DNA of 64,000 nucleotides from positions 389,374,558-389,438,557 of the forward strand of contig NC_089490.1 in NCBI RefSeq assembly GCF_036850765.1, given 5' to 3'. Position numbers and translations under genes: made by a program. The notes under the pieces were generated by a model, which had not been told where the DNA came from, did no database searches, and worked only from the letters and a program-made list of their open reading frames with translations. Within the stretch, counting starts at the first letter, position 1; each line of letters opens with the position of its first letter. Positions 11,105 through 24,310 of the stretch are shown piece after piece. Source of the stretch: Saccopteryx bilineata (lineage: Eukaryota > Chordata > Mammalia > Chiroptera > Emballonuridae).

Positions 11105-14100
11105 CTCTCTCTCTCTTTCCTTTCCTTTTCTTTCTCTTTCTTTCTCTCTCTCTCTCTCTCCCTTCCTTCCTCTCTCTCCTCTTTCTAAAATCAGTAAATT
11201 AAAAAAAATTTTTTTTAATCTTCTATTTTCAACAGACAGAAGTCAATATTCTTGAGCTGTTCCTGTATCTACCAAATATTTTAAAACCTTACAGCAGATA
11301 TCAACCATCATTGGTTAAATTCTCAAGTCAATCAGACTACAAAAGAAAGTATATATAAAAAGTTTCAAGAGTAGAATGAAAACTGGTTTTTCAAAACTGG
11401 TTCTGAAAGTGACCGTAAGTACTTTCATTCCTCAATTCATAACCTTCCCTAACTAATGGGAAAATTGCAATATTATTGGTGATAGAGGCAGAAATAATGT
11501 TGACACTGACAATAAGTCATGTAGGGACACAAATCCAGCACTAGGTACCCCCAACTGTTTAATTTCACTATAGGACAGGAATCCCGCTGGCATAGTTATA
11601 AATACAGTTACAAATGTAGTTACAAATACATCCCTAGCCTGTGTTTTGGGTATGTAGAGGGAAGCTAAGGATGTGAATGCTGAGCTGTCCCAAAAAGGCC
11701 CGGACCAGTACATATTGTGTGTAGGGTGAAGTCTAAAAGAAAAAAGAAATGAAACCACCAGTAACGAGGTAGCAATCCTCCTCCTACTGAAGAGCTGAAT
11801 AACCATCAAACTCTTATTCCAAGGAAAAATTTTAAATGTTTAAATAAATCCTCAAGTTTTCTTCAAAGGAGAATACTTCCCCCTCCAAAAAAAACCCTAT
11901 TTTGTGTTCAAAGAGAAAAATGGGAAAATACAAACACTACAAAGTATACAGTTTCTGTGATAAAGAGATCTGAGTAGGAATAAATAACATGAAAGCAGAA
12001 CAGCTAGTGGTCTTTAAGAATCACTTGTAAACCTGTCACATTAAAAATTCTGGGGATGAGAGTCTCATTGCTGTCCTAAAAGAAAGTGTAAGAAGTTATT
12101 GTTTCAAGAGTATCTGATCCACGCAAAAAATTTTCCTTCTCTTATTTAGGACTTATTAGTTTCAAATATGATTACAGACTACCATAAACTTCCTTACTTC
12201 AGTCATCATCTAAATTGTCTACCAGCTATAAAGCCATCAAACCCATGCTCCCTGACTTGGATTTGCCATTTCTGAGGTATGAAAAAGGAAGAGAATAATG
12301 GGGGACCTTTTCACTAGTTACCTCAGAAGGAATGCTAAGTATCGTAACTGTGGCAACAACAAAAATCATTCAATATCCCTGGAATCAACTTGGTCTAAAA
12401 GTTTTTCCAGCCTTGAAAATTTTAATCTAGAGCAAGGCTCATTTAGCTTTATCTGACCTATATTAACTTGCCAACCTTACCATTATAAATTATTTTCTTT
12501 TGGCAAAGCCTCACACTGTGTTCTGGCATTGCTTAAGTTATGTACAGATTACCCTTTTTTTTTTTATATCATTATTAATCAGTAAGTCCAGCTGTGATGA
12601 CCCCAAAGGGCCTCTCATTATAAATGGTACATACACATGAACTCAAACACCCCAAACTTGGTCCTCAGTTACCGGTATCAGGTAAAGGTGGGCTTTCAAC
12701 TCATTTGAATTTTTTTTAATCTCTTCAAAAAAATTTCAAATGTCTTCTAGTCAGTTAAAGTCAAGCACTTTAATAAAATTCTATCCTATTTCACTCAGTT
12801 TCATTTGTCAGTCATCTCTTCCTTCAGAGTCTCAAAAACTTCAACTGAATGAGCCTGAATTCTGCTTTTTGATATTCTAAATTCTCTCTCAAATGAGAGA
12901 AAGTAGGATTCTTTGTTTGTTTGAATTCATAGGTAATTTCCGTACTAATAAAAACTTTTTCCTTTTGGCTGTCCATCTGAATGGCAACAGCCTCTGTGAT
13001 TGAAGAAAAGGAATATACTAGATCCTGTGACTCTGCCAGTGCCTTCCTCAGGTCCCTCCTCTAGTGCCACATTTACAGCAATGAGCCTCAAAGGACAAGA
13101 GCTCAGTCAAAACTTGGTCACCAAAGGTTCTGTTCACTTACCTTCAATACTTCCCAATCACCTGAACCACCTGTCTCAAAACTGTAACTGAAGAGTAAAA
13201 GAGCACCAGGACCAGAGAGGCACAAAATGGGGCTTCCAACAGTTGGCAACCCCAAGGACAGCCCCTCCCCCCACCTAGTGCCATGTCTCACTTTGGCCTT
13301 ACCTCGCTGGGTCTGGGTAAATTGGGTGCTCTCTGGATCCTGCTCCATCATAACGGGATAATGAAATGAGGGAAGACTCCAGCAGCCTCCTAGCAGAGAT
13401 TAAAAAAATGGCAATAATCCCTGTCAATTACCAACTCAGAGGTCATTCATAAGGAAAAACGGGGGAAGATAAATAACATCCCCCATTGCAGCTAGCTAAT
13501 ACCTGTTATCTGGGATCACACCCTTCCTACAATCTAAGTACTCAGAGACATAAGTAAATAAAGAGCTACAGAGCTCCCACACTGCATACAGCCACTGTAT
13601 TCTGCAGAACACTGCTCTTCAGTGAGAAATGAACAAGTGCTTCAGCGACATGACCTTAGTTCTGTTTACAGTACCTCCAGTAGACAAACAGGACATTAGG
13701 ATTAACACACAAGGGGAAAATTAGACTACCAGAGATTATCATGTGCCAGCATTTATCTTGGTGTTCAGTTCCTCCATGTCATCCTAATCCACATTCCCTT
13801 AGCTTCTATTCACCTGCTCTGCTCACAACATTTTTGTAAGAAAGAATTCCTAGGGCTCTTAACTGACAAAAATCATTACTCAATCTAACCCCATCATAAA
13901 TTCAACTGATCATATGTGATACACATATTTCATTGAGCACTTTTTTTGATGCCAGGCAAATACAAAGCACTTTGCATATATTTCTTTAAATAACCTCACT
14001 ACAGGCCCTGGCCAGTTGGCTCAGCGGTAGAGCGTCGGCCTGGCGTGCGGGGGACCCGGGTTCGATTCCCAGCCAGGGCACATGGGAGAGGCGCCCATTT

Positions 14101-16776
14101 GCTTCTCCACCCCCCCTTCTTCCTCTCTGTCTCTCTCTTCCCCTCCCGCAGCCAAGGCTCCATTGGAGCAAAGATGGCCTGGGCGTTGGGGATGGCTCCT
14201 TGGCCTCTGCCCCAGGTGCTAGGGTGGCTCTGGTCGCGGCTGAGCGACGCCCCAGAGGGGCAGAGCATCGCCCCCTGGTGGGCAGAGCTTCGCCCTTGGT
14301 GGGCGTGCCGGGTGGATCCCGGTCAGGCGCATGCGGGAGTCTGACTGTCTCTCCCCGTTTCCAGCTTCAGAGGAATGCAAAAAAACCCAAACAACAACAA
14401 CAACAAAAAACACCAAAATAAATAAATAAATAACCTCGCTACAACCTGGAAAAGCAGGCATTCCTATACACACATCAGAACACTGGGCTGTGTGGCACAC
14501 AGCTATCCAGTGGTAGCACCAGGACGCCAGTAAAGGTCTGTAAACTCCAAATTGCTTCAAACCACTATGCTATACCGCACAGCCATCCAAGCCCCCGGCA
14601 GGTAACAAGTGCATATGTATCCACTGAGTCCAAGCTAAAATGTGGGCTCAGTATAACTGGATCTGATTATTTTTAATAGTAGCTAAAAATCTGGGCTTTT
14701 GCATGAAATCTCCTGACTGTTAAATATTAGCTAAAACATTTTTTTCTTTTTGTACAACAAAGTCCAATTAAAAACACATCTGATAAACATGGCCCAGGGA
14801 CCCCCTGGTTTGCCATGTCTGCCTCACTGTTTCCCAACTCAAATGTGCCTTGGCAGTCAATCAAGCCGCTGCCATGGAACACGTTTCTAAGAAAATGGTC
14901 TCAGAAAAAAATGCATATTGTTCCTCTCAAGCAGCATCTTGCCTGGCTCTCCCGGGAACAGGTCTCTGGCTCCCTGCCAGAGTCTTCTTAAAAGCAGATC
15001 TGCAGAATAAGGACAGCAGCTACCAATCTTTCACAATGGAGTTAACTCAATTCACTGCTATTAAAACCAGCCGGTTTTAGGTATAGTCATCATGAGCGAT
15101 CACTTTATCCCAGCAACTGGCTCACCAGCGTTTCCCCTAACAGCCTGGAGAAGAAAGAGGGCAGAGGACCTGTCAAACTGGCTTACTACCCTTTCCACCC
15201 AGAACAAAGAACTGTTAAATGATGTTTCCTACCCAAACAATGCCTATGATCCCCACACTGAAGACACTTTAAACCAGGGGTCCCCAAACTTTTTACACAG
15301 GGGGCCAGTTCACTGTCCCTCAGACCGTTGGAGGGCCGGACTAAAAAAAAACTATGAACAAATTCCTATGCACACTGCACATATCTTATTTTAAAGTAAA
15401 AAAACAAAACGAGAACAAATACAGTATTTAAAATAAAGAACAAGTAAATTTAAATAAACAAACTGACCAATATTTCAATGGGAACTATGCTCCTCTCACT
15501 GACCACCAATGAAAGAGGTACCCCTCCAGAAGTGCGGCGGGGGCCGGATAAATGGCCTCAGGGGGCCGCATGTGGCCCGCGGGCCGTAGTTTGGGGACCC
15601 CTGCTTTAAACCATCCTACCAATGGAGAATACAAAGTAACCAATGAAGAAGAGAAGAATGTAATAAAATACATCTTCAATATCACTGTTTATAGCATCAG
15701 AAATGCTGTGTTTCATCAATTCACAGACATACTCCCCATCACATTTAATGTATCTGAAATTAAAATGCATCTCATAATAGTGGGACATGGTTTAATTGGC
15801 AGGATTTTTTTACCTTTCAAAGGGGCACATAAAATAATGGTATGTCTCCAAGTCCTGAAATACAGAATGTTTGTAAGAGGAAGGGGTAGTGAGAGGTACA
15901 CAGACTGGAGGAAAAAAGAAAAGTAAAATCATAAGAAGAGTGTTCAGGACATTTATGCCATCTTACATACAGTAATTTTTATTCATTACTAATAAACTAG
16001 TTCCATAGGAACTGGGTGGGAGTTAAAGAACGGGAGCAAGATCTGAGAGCAGCTGACTGTCCTGGAACACCCAGAAGCTTGTCCCATCTCCAGAGACTCT
16101 GGAGTTAGTCCTGAACAGCACTGAGCCCAGTCGCATTATCTACAAATGGCTACTTAGTAAGCAGAGGCCCTTTGACAAGGAGCATCCTCCAGAGTGACTA
16201 ACATTTCTCTTCTTAAGTATTTCTGCTAAGTTAGGAGGCCAGTACGACCTTTTTCTATGCCAAGGAGTGAGAGTATTAAGAGATATGAGTTGACTTTTTA
16301 ACAATCCTATAAAGGAGATTCTTGAACTAGAAAGCTGAATTGGATAATTTTGATTTTAATGATTCCATTTTATAATCTTACAAAGTCTACTTGCCACTCT
16401 CATTTCCTATCTTAACTAGAAGACTTCTTTAAATCAGAGTAAAACCATGCCTGACCAGGTGGTGGCGCAGTGAATAGAGCGTCAGACTGGGATGTGGAAG
16501 GACCCAGGTTCGAGACCCCGAGGTTGCCAGCTTGAGCGCGGGCTCATCTGGCTTGAGCCAAAAAAAAAAGCTCACCAGCTTGGACCCAAGGTCGCTGGCT
16601 CGAGCAAGGGGTTACTCGGTCTGCTGAAGGCCCACGGTCAAGGCACATATGAGAAAACAATCAATGAACAACTAAGGAGTCCCAATGAAAAACTGATGAT
16701 TGATGCTTCTCATCTCTCTCCGTTCTTGTCTGTCTGTCCCTATCTATCCCTCTCTCTGACTCTCTCTCTGTCCCTA

Positions 16777-16807
<31 letters not shown>

Positions 16808-19800
16808 AAATCAGAGTAAAACCAGAATGTTAATAAGCCTTGTCTCTGGGGTGTCCCTGATGAGCTTCTTTTTGGAATATACATCCCCTGTGCCTACTTA
16901 CTAGAGATCTGTTGGCACCATTTGTTCTCCAGGCAATACAGTGTACTAGCAAGTCATGTATATGTGGCATTCTAACTGCTAATACACAAAATCAGGAAAG
17001 CCAATCAATATGACTAGCACACTCCCCTCCTCCACATACTACTGATGAAACATGAAGTTGTCTACAGCTACAACACAAGTACTACCTGGAGGAATAAAAA
17101 GACTTCTACAATTGGTGCTGAATAAAAAAAGAACTAGATGCCTGACCAGGAGGTGGCACAGTGGATTGAGCGTTGGCCTGGGGCTCAGAGGACCCAGATT
17201 TGAAAGCCCCGAGGTAACCGGCTTGAGCGCAGGCTCATCCAGCTTGAGCGTGGGCTCACCAGCTTGAGTGTGGGATCATAGACATGACCCCATAGTCACT
17301 GGTTTGAGCCCAAAAGTTGCTGGCTTGAAGCCCAAGGTCACTGGATTAAGCAAGGGGTCACTGGCTCAGCTATAAGCCCCCCCAGTCAAGGCACATATGA
17401 GAAAGCAATCAATGAACAACTAAGGTGCCTCAACGAAGAATTGATGCTTCTCATCTCTTTCCCTTCCTGTCTGTCCCTATCTGTCCTCCTCTCTGTCTCT
17501 CTCTGTTTCTCTCACTAAAAAAAAAAGAAAAAACTAGAGTTACTAGACAAGTAAATATCATCACCACTCCTAGGAATGCCAAAGAAAGACTGTTCTCTCT
17601 TACAGAATGCTTCTTGCAAAGCCTTCTGGAGAAAATGACACAAGAAAATGGAATGCGATGGCTGTACCTTCTGCTCTGGCCACCACAAATTTGACTGGAC
17701 TTAACGATCTACCATCCAATTTGTTATGTGGAATCAGGTCAGACTTAGGAAGGGCTCAAATAAGCTTGTTCAAGTTTGAAGCTACCATTTCATTTTGATC
17801 TACAATCTCAATTTAGAAATGTTTTAAAGAGTCACAGAAGCTCTGACAGAAAAACAAAAACAAAACTTTTCTTTAAAAGTCTGCCTGGTTCATTCTCTAG
17901 AATAGTGGTGTTCAAATGAGGTATACCAGGGGTTGTGCTACTTGGATCTACCTGGAGTAGAAAGAAAATATTAAAACTTTTGATTTATAACATATAACCA
18001 TAATGTATAACACACACAGATTGCTCAAAACACTTTTACTGACAGACTTTTTTTAAAGTCTGGAGTCCACTGTTCTATCAAACTATACAAACACTCCTTT
18101 AAGAAAATTCAATATTTAAGAAAATATAATAACCACAAACATATAAATATAAAAACCATAACCATGTTCATATACAGACAAATCAAAAGAGAATAATAAA
18201 GTAAATATGGTATCTAGGAACATGAATGAAAAGTACAGGGGAATTCTTTGCACTGTTTTTGCAACTTTTCAACACATCTTAAATTATTTAAAAATTTAAA
18301 TCTAAATCTAAAAATAAGCAACTAAAAACTATTCATTTTCAAAAGAATTCTCTTAAAAAAAGACTTTCTTCAAATAGCAAGTTGCCCTAATGCTCTAAGA
18401 GGTTTGGTAAACTGCAGGCCAGTGAGCCAGATAACCTGTTGTTATAAATAGAGGTTTTTTTTCAAAGACAACTACATCCATTCATTTACTGCTGCTTTGA
18501 AGCTAACAAGGCAGAGCTGAGTAATGCTGATAGAGACAGGCCTAAGATATTTACCTCCTGGCCCTTCGCGTTTGCCCACCACTACTCTAAAAGACTTTGA
18601 AAGGTAAGGTGAAGTCACTAAGGAATAAATAAAAAAAAACCCTCAAAATCAAAATTTTTACACACTACAGTGAGTTCTCAAAATATAATTTGTGGGGGGG
18701 GGGGAGAAACAGAGAGTCAGAGAGAGAAACAGATAGGGACAGACAGACAGAAACAGAGAGATGAGAAACATCAATTCTTCGTTGTGGTTCCTTAGTTGTT
18801 CATTGATTGATTTCTCATATGTGCTTTGACGGGGGGGGGGGGGGGCTACAGCAGACCAAGTGACCCCTTGCTCAAACCAGATGAGCTTGCGCTCAAGCTG
18901 GCGATCTCAGGGTCTCGAACCTGGGTCCTCCACATCCCAGTCCAATGCTCTATCCACTGCGCCAGTACCTCGTCAGGCTCAAAATATAGTTATTAAACCC
19001 TACTAAAATCGTAAGTCAATAGTAACAAAACTGAAGCTATAAAATTTCTAAAATTTTAAATACAAGTATTTCTTTCTTCCCTGATTAATACTTTGAATAT
19101 GTGTAAGGAGGTTCCCTAAATCAGCTGTATCCTTTGATGTCTAGGAAAACAGTAAAAAATAGTGGCAGAAAGCTCTGGGAAAAGAATTACATTGTCGGGC
19201 AGATAAGATGGGTTATACAAAAGAAAAGATTCAGTGTTTCAAGTTCAATGATTATCAGAGTTGAAGAGTTTGGGTGTTAGTATAGACAGAATAACAAGCC
19301 AGTGACAATTATTCCTTACTGAATAATGATATCCTTTTAACTAGTTGTCAGATCACAGAAAATCAATATCCTACAGTCAATAAACAGGCTCAGATCTTCT
19401 CGAAACACTGTAAACAAACAAATGCCAGAACTCTGTGACCTACACTAATATGGAAAGCCTGCGCCCTAGACACTAAGATGCCACTGGTGCCCCATGATAA
19501 AAGAGTAACTTCCCAGCCTGGCTTTGATGTCTGGGTGACATCTGCTATTTCAGTTCAGGGGAACCAAAGCCAGACTAATAGCACCCTTCTGCGTAGGAAA
19601 GTAAAATCAAAATTCCTCAGCTTGGCATCCAAAGCTATGTAGCCAAATCTCTCATTTCTTTTGGATATACTGTCTGCTCTAGTCCATGGGTTTTCAAAGT
19701 TTCTGGTCTCAGAACTTCTTTAACCTCTAAAAAAAATTATTGAGGAGCCCAAAGAGCTCTTGTTTAGAGGGTTTTATCTATCATTATGGACTCTATTAAA

Positions 19801-22800
19801 ATTAAAACAGAAAATTTTAGTATACAAGCACAGAGTTCATTAGCCATCATGCTAATAACCTCATTACTCATTACGTAGCCTCTAGAAAATTCCACTGAAC
19901 ACTTATGAAAGAGTAAGTGAAAAAGATAAAGGATAACAGCATTTTAGTTTTGACTTCAGGGATTCTGGGCCACACTTTTGGGAACCACTGCTCCAGCTAA
20001 ACTAAACACCCTCACTATCTATGTATTTTACTTGGCCGTTTCTTCTTTATGGAAAGTTCTTCTCCATCTGAACCTGTAAAAATCCTAGAGCTCAAATACC
20101 TGACTCTGCCAGCTAGAAGTTCATCCTCTCTTCCTCAATACTCCATAACATTCTGAAACCTCAATTAAAATACCTTCTCTCAAAGTCACCTTGTACTGCT
20201 GTTACCTGTGTCTCAATCTCTGCTACTGGACTACAAGCTACAGGAAAACAGGTACTGAGTCCAAGTCATCTTTTCATCCCCATTAAAATTCACATCCTAA
20301 CTAACATATAATAGGAGACCAGTAAACATCTAAGAGAATAAATCAGCAGGCCTAAGTAGATTTGGAAGAATAAGAAGACATATCTGATTGCCCCTCACTG
20401 ACCCAGTGACTTTCAAAGGTTGCCAGCTGTTCAAACACTCACACTGAAATTCCTGAAGGAAGAAGGTTTCAGAAACTGCTTACATAACCCTTCATCCCTG
20501 TGGTCACAAACCACTCAGGTTAAAGTGCTGGCATAGTTGTCCTGATAAGTGCAGCACAGACTGGTCCCTGGGAGGCTTATTAAATCATAAGGTCAGAGGC
20601 TACTACTTGCCTGGGAAGCTACCACTGATGCTCCTGGACAGTGAGTGTATTGTCTAAAGAGACCTCACTGGAGAACGAGGGCAATGTTTTCAGGGGGGTG
20701 AAGGAGCAGAGGACCAAAGAAACCAGGATGCAACCTTGCTTTCTTAATTTCTGAATCCCACTCTGCAAGCTCCAGATCTCTGACTTGGCGCATGCCTGGG
20801 CTGGGAGATGACAGCCCTTATTCTTTGTAAAAAATAATTGTGTGTTCTGAAACGACACCTCTATTATGATTTCCAAATTGACATCTCTGCTTTAAAGCGG
20901 AGGCATCAGAGCCTCCCCATTTCACACACTGGCAATTATCGTTTAAGTTATCCAACGACAGGTATGCATCTGATTGCTGCAGGGCCCCCCACTTTTCTAG
21001 GGGTGCACTTGCAGCACATAATGCATTTGGCAGCAGAGCCTGGCAGGCAGGCAATTCCTGCCCCTTGCTGTGGGGTGGACCAAGGCCAGGTGGCACTCCT
21101 GAAAAGTTAACCTCTCAGGAAAAAACCAGACACACTACAGAGAGAACTCATGGAGCATGTTGAGTGGATAGGCCTTATTTTACTATCATCAACATAAACA
21201 ACTCATGGAGCTCAAAACAATGCCTTACACCAGAAAAGCTTTAAAATATCTTTACAAAACAATATATCCCTCAAGCCTCTTGTGTAATGAGCGATATAGA
21301 TGGTAAAACATCAGAGCACAACATAATCACAGACACCAAAGGGAAGACGCTGAGGAACAGAATTCATATGTGGTGTGCAAATCCGTATCTAGCTACACAA
21401 AAGTCTAACCTACTAAAAAGCCAAATCCTTCTGGGAATATATGACCCTCTGCTACTGTTTGGCAGGTGGTTATTTTTAATACGACTGTAAAATGATTGGT
21501 TGGTACTATGCTTAGCTCTTGTATATTCTTAACACATTGCACTATTGTTATGAAACTTCAATCTGTAATAAAAACTCAAATTTATCAGTATCTGAACTCA
21601 AAGGCCTAAAATTATCTGCAGGGACATATTCACTCTGCCTTCAAATCCATTTTCTCTGGGAGAGAGAATAGGGCAGTCTGCTCACAGACCATAGATTTTT
21701 TTTTCAACTAGGAAAAAAAAAGGAGGATCAGAGGCTCTTCACGAAAGGCTGAGTAAGAGTGGAGCAATGGCAAGTCCCACAGCTAGTTCTGATACTCACA
21801 TGCACATACTCCCCACAAACAGCATCTGTGATATACAGGTTTAGACTTTAATTAAGAGGTAGTAAGTACATTGTGATTGACTAATACTCCTCACCCAAAC
21901 TGACTGACAGAATTCAATAATCCTGAATTCTCAGCTAATTTTATTCAGAACAGACAATTCCAAAAGGGTCTATCTCTAGACCTACTAAGTCTACAAAGAA
22001 TATACTGGTAGAGTCATTTATCAATCAGTAACAGCAAACCTGTACATTTCTTCTTAGATTATCTTGCACAGTTCCTGACCTAAAAATTTAAAAATCCTTG
22101 ACCAAAGACAACTGTCTTAAGTGACAGGCTACTGACCCTGGTATAGTACCAACACTATACTCTATAATATGAAGCAAAACCTTAGAGCCAACACCGTGAG
22201 AGCAAAGAGTTAGTGAATGTTTCCTTATAACAATGAGGAAAAAGAATGCACAGTGGATTGGGACATTAACCAGAGGCAAAGAACCAGCCTTCCTGGTTCA
22301 TGTTTGTTCAAGTAATGAGGTTTCTGGAGTTCACAGAAATAGACAAGAGGACAGAGATTCCAGTGGGGACCGTCAAACAATCCACTATTAGCCCTTGAGC
22401 TAAGACAAAGCTCAGAGTACCGTCGTCACTTTCTTATACGCTGGGTTCACTCTGAACTGCTTCTTCTCTTAGTGACATTTCATTTTCACTGCATCACCTC
22501 TGGGGGTATACTACTTGCCCTTTTATCCTGATCCTGACTTCACCAACCTTCTTGATTCCTTTTGGACTAAGCATTTGACTCCAGTGGAATAATTTCTCCA
22601 CCATTTCCTCTGTCTAGACAACATGAAATTGTCATAAGTGACACCTAAAGTACAATTAGTAGAGAAACTGCAATTTCCACTCTCCTCCCCCGTTCCCCAA
22701 AAGAATCATACATTAGCATCCTCCTGCATGTCAATCAAAACTACCCTAAAGATTAACTCTGTGGTGCCTGGAAGCCATTTAATTCCCAGCTTGATAAATA

Positions 22801-24277
22801 TTTATGCACCCCCCACTATAATTAGAAAGTAAACTGCCTTCTTTTCACTAGCACTAATGGTGGTTATCTCAGAGATCTAAATGCCTGCTGAATCGATACC
22901 TGTGTAAAAAGTCCTTACAAACACTACTTTATACAGATGCATTTGATTTATTGAAATCACAGACAAAAGCAAAAAGACAAGGCAAAAGACGAGAGGCAAT
23001 GGCAGAAAGGCATGATTCAAGACCATTAGAACCAGACAGTACTATTATAGTTATTATGAGAATAAGAGGGTTTGAAGCCACTGCCAGGTCTTGGTGATAT
23101 ATAAAATTAAAGAAGACAGCAAACCATGAAGTAATTTACCAGTGGTTTTCAACGGGAGGTGGCTCCCCCAGAGGACATATGGCAAAGTCTGGAGACATGT
23201 TTAGTTGTTCCAACTGGGTGTGGGGAGTGCACTGGCATCTAGTGGGTAAAGGCCAGGGATGCTGCTAAACCTCCTATAATGCATAGCACAGCCTTTACAA
23301 TAAAGCCATCCAGCCCCAAATGTTAAAAGTACTGCTATTGAGAAACCCTCTGATATTACCTTATGATCTGTGCCTAACCAAGAGAAACTCTAAATAATTA
23401 ATATAATAAGCAAGGCAGTGTTTTAGCTTTAGAATTAGACTGCAATTTAAATGTATCACCTGTGTCACTACCTGTGTGACCTTATGCAAGTTCATTATCC
23501 TTAGTGTCCAATTTTTAAGAAGAAATACCTATTTCACAAAGTTGTTATATTAAATAACAACATATGTAAAGTAGAGTAGCCAGCACACAGTCCAATAAAG
23601 AGTGATTATTTTTTCCTTCCTTGGATTACAATGCCCCAAGTGTCTACAGGAATGTCATGCCCTCTGACCACTCAAGTTGTTTCTTAGAAAGACATGTGTT
23701 GCAGGATGAGTACTATAAAGGCACAAGCATGGGTATCTGAGCCCTAAGAATCACAGGAGCCTCACACAAATAAAACAAGAGCAGTCAATGATCTATACAC
23801 CAATATGTCAGTTGGTCTGTCCAACCACTGACTCAAGCCATAAATATGTATATTTATTGAGTGCCTACTTTAGGATATATATTAGAGCAGTGGTTTTCAA
23901 CCATTGGTCCACGGAGCAGTGCAGGTCTGCGAAAGAGTGAACCACCCTGATGTTGTATGAAGATTATAGAGTCTATAATCATTGGGCAGTTGAAAAACAT
24001 TGTATTAGAACATAAAATAGATATGGTACCTGTAGTAGTCAGTCTCTGAAGATGAACCTCAAAGAACCATACTTTGTGGTATTCTTGCCCATGTGTAGTT
24101 CCCTCCCACACGGACTCTAGACCAGTCTGTTATTTGCTTTAACCAAGAGAATGTGCCTGACCTGTGGTGGCTCACTGGGTAAAGTGTTGGCCTGGAATGC
24201 TGAGGTCGCCAGTTCAAAACCTGGGCCTGCCTGGTCAAGGCACATATGGGAGTTGATGCTTCCTGCTCCTCCCCACC

Positions 24278-24310
<33 letters not shown>

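Larger units (their letters stand above)
8563..13302 (-). other. AMBRA1: AMBRA1 intron G-H
   Basis: A 4.7-kb intron. It holds an old L1 3'-end fragment (about 9590-9910), an (ATT)n microsatellite (about 10001-10024), a minus-strand family A SINE (10363-10738), a short family B SINE with a CT-rich tail (10914-11205), and otherwise unique sequence (8563-9540 with a MIR-like patch near 8970-9040, and 11220-13302) in which no gene is apparent. Confidence 0.8.

Noticed and set aside
11060..11185. Possible regulatory polypyrimidine tract
   Set aside because: It is the expanded CT-rich tail of a family B SINE.
15552..15926. 124-codon plus-strand frame
   Set aside because: It starts in a hAT MITE and runs into unrelated intron; no homology recognised.
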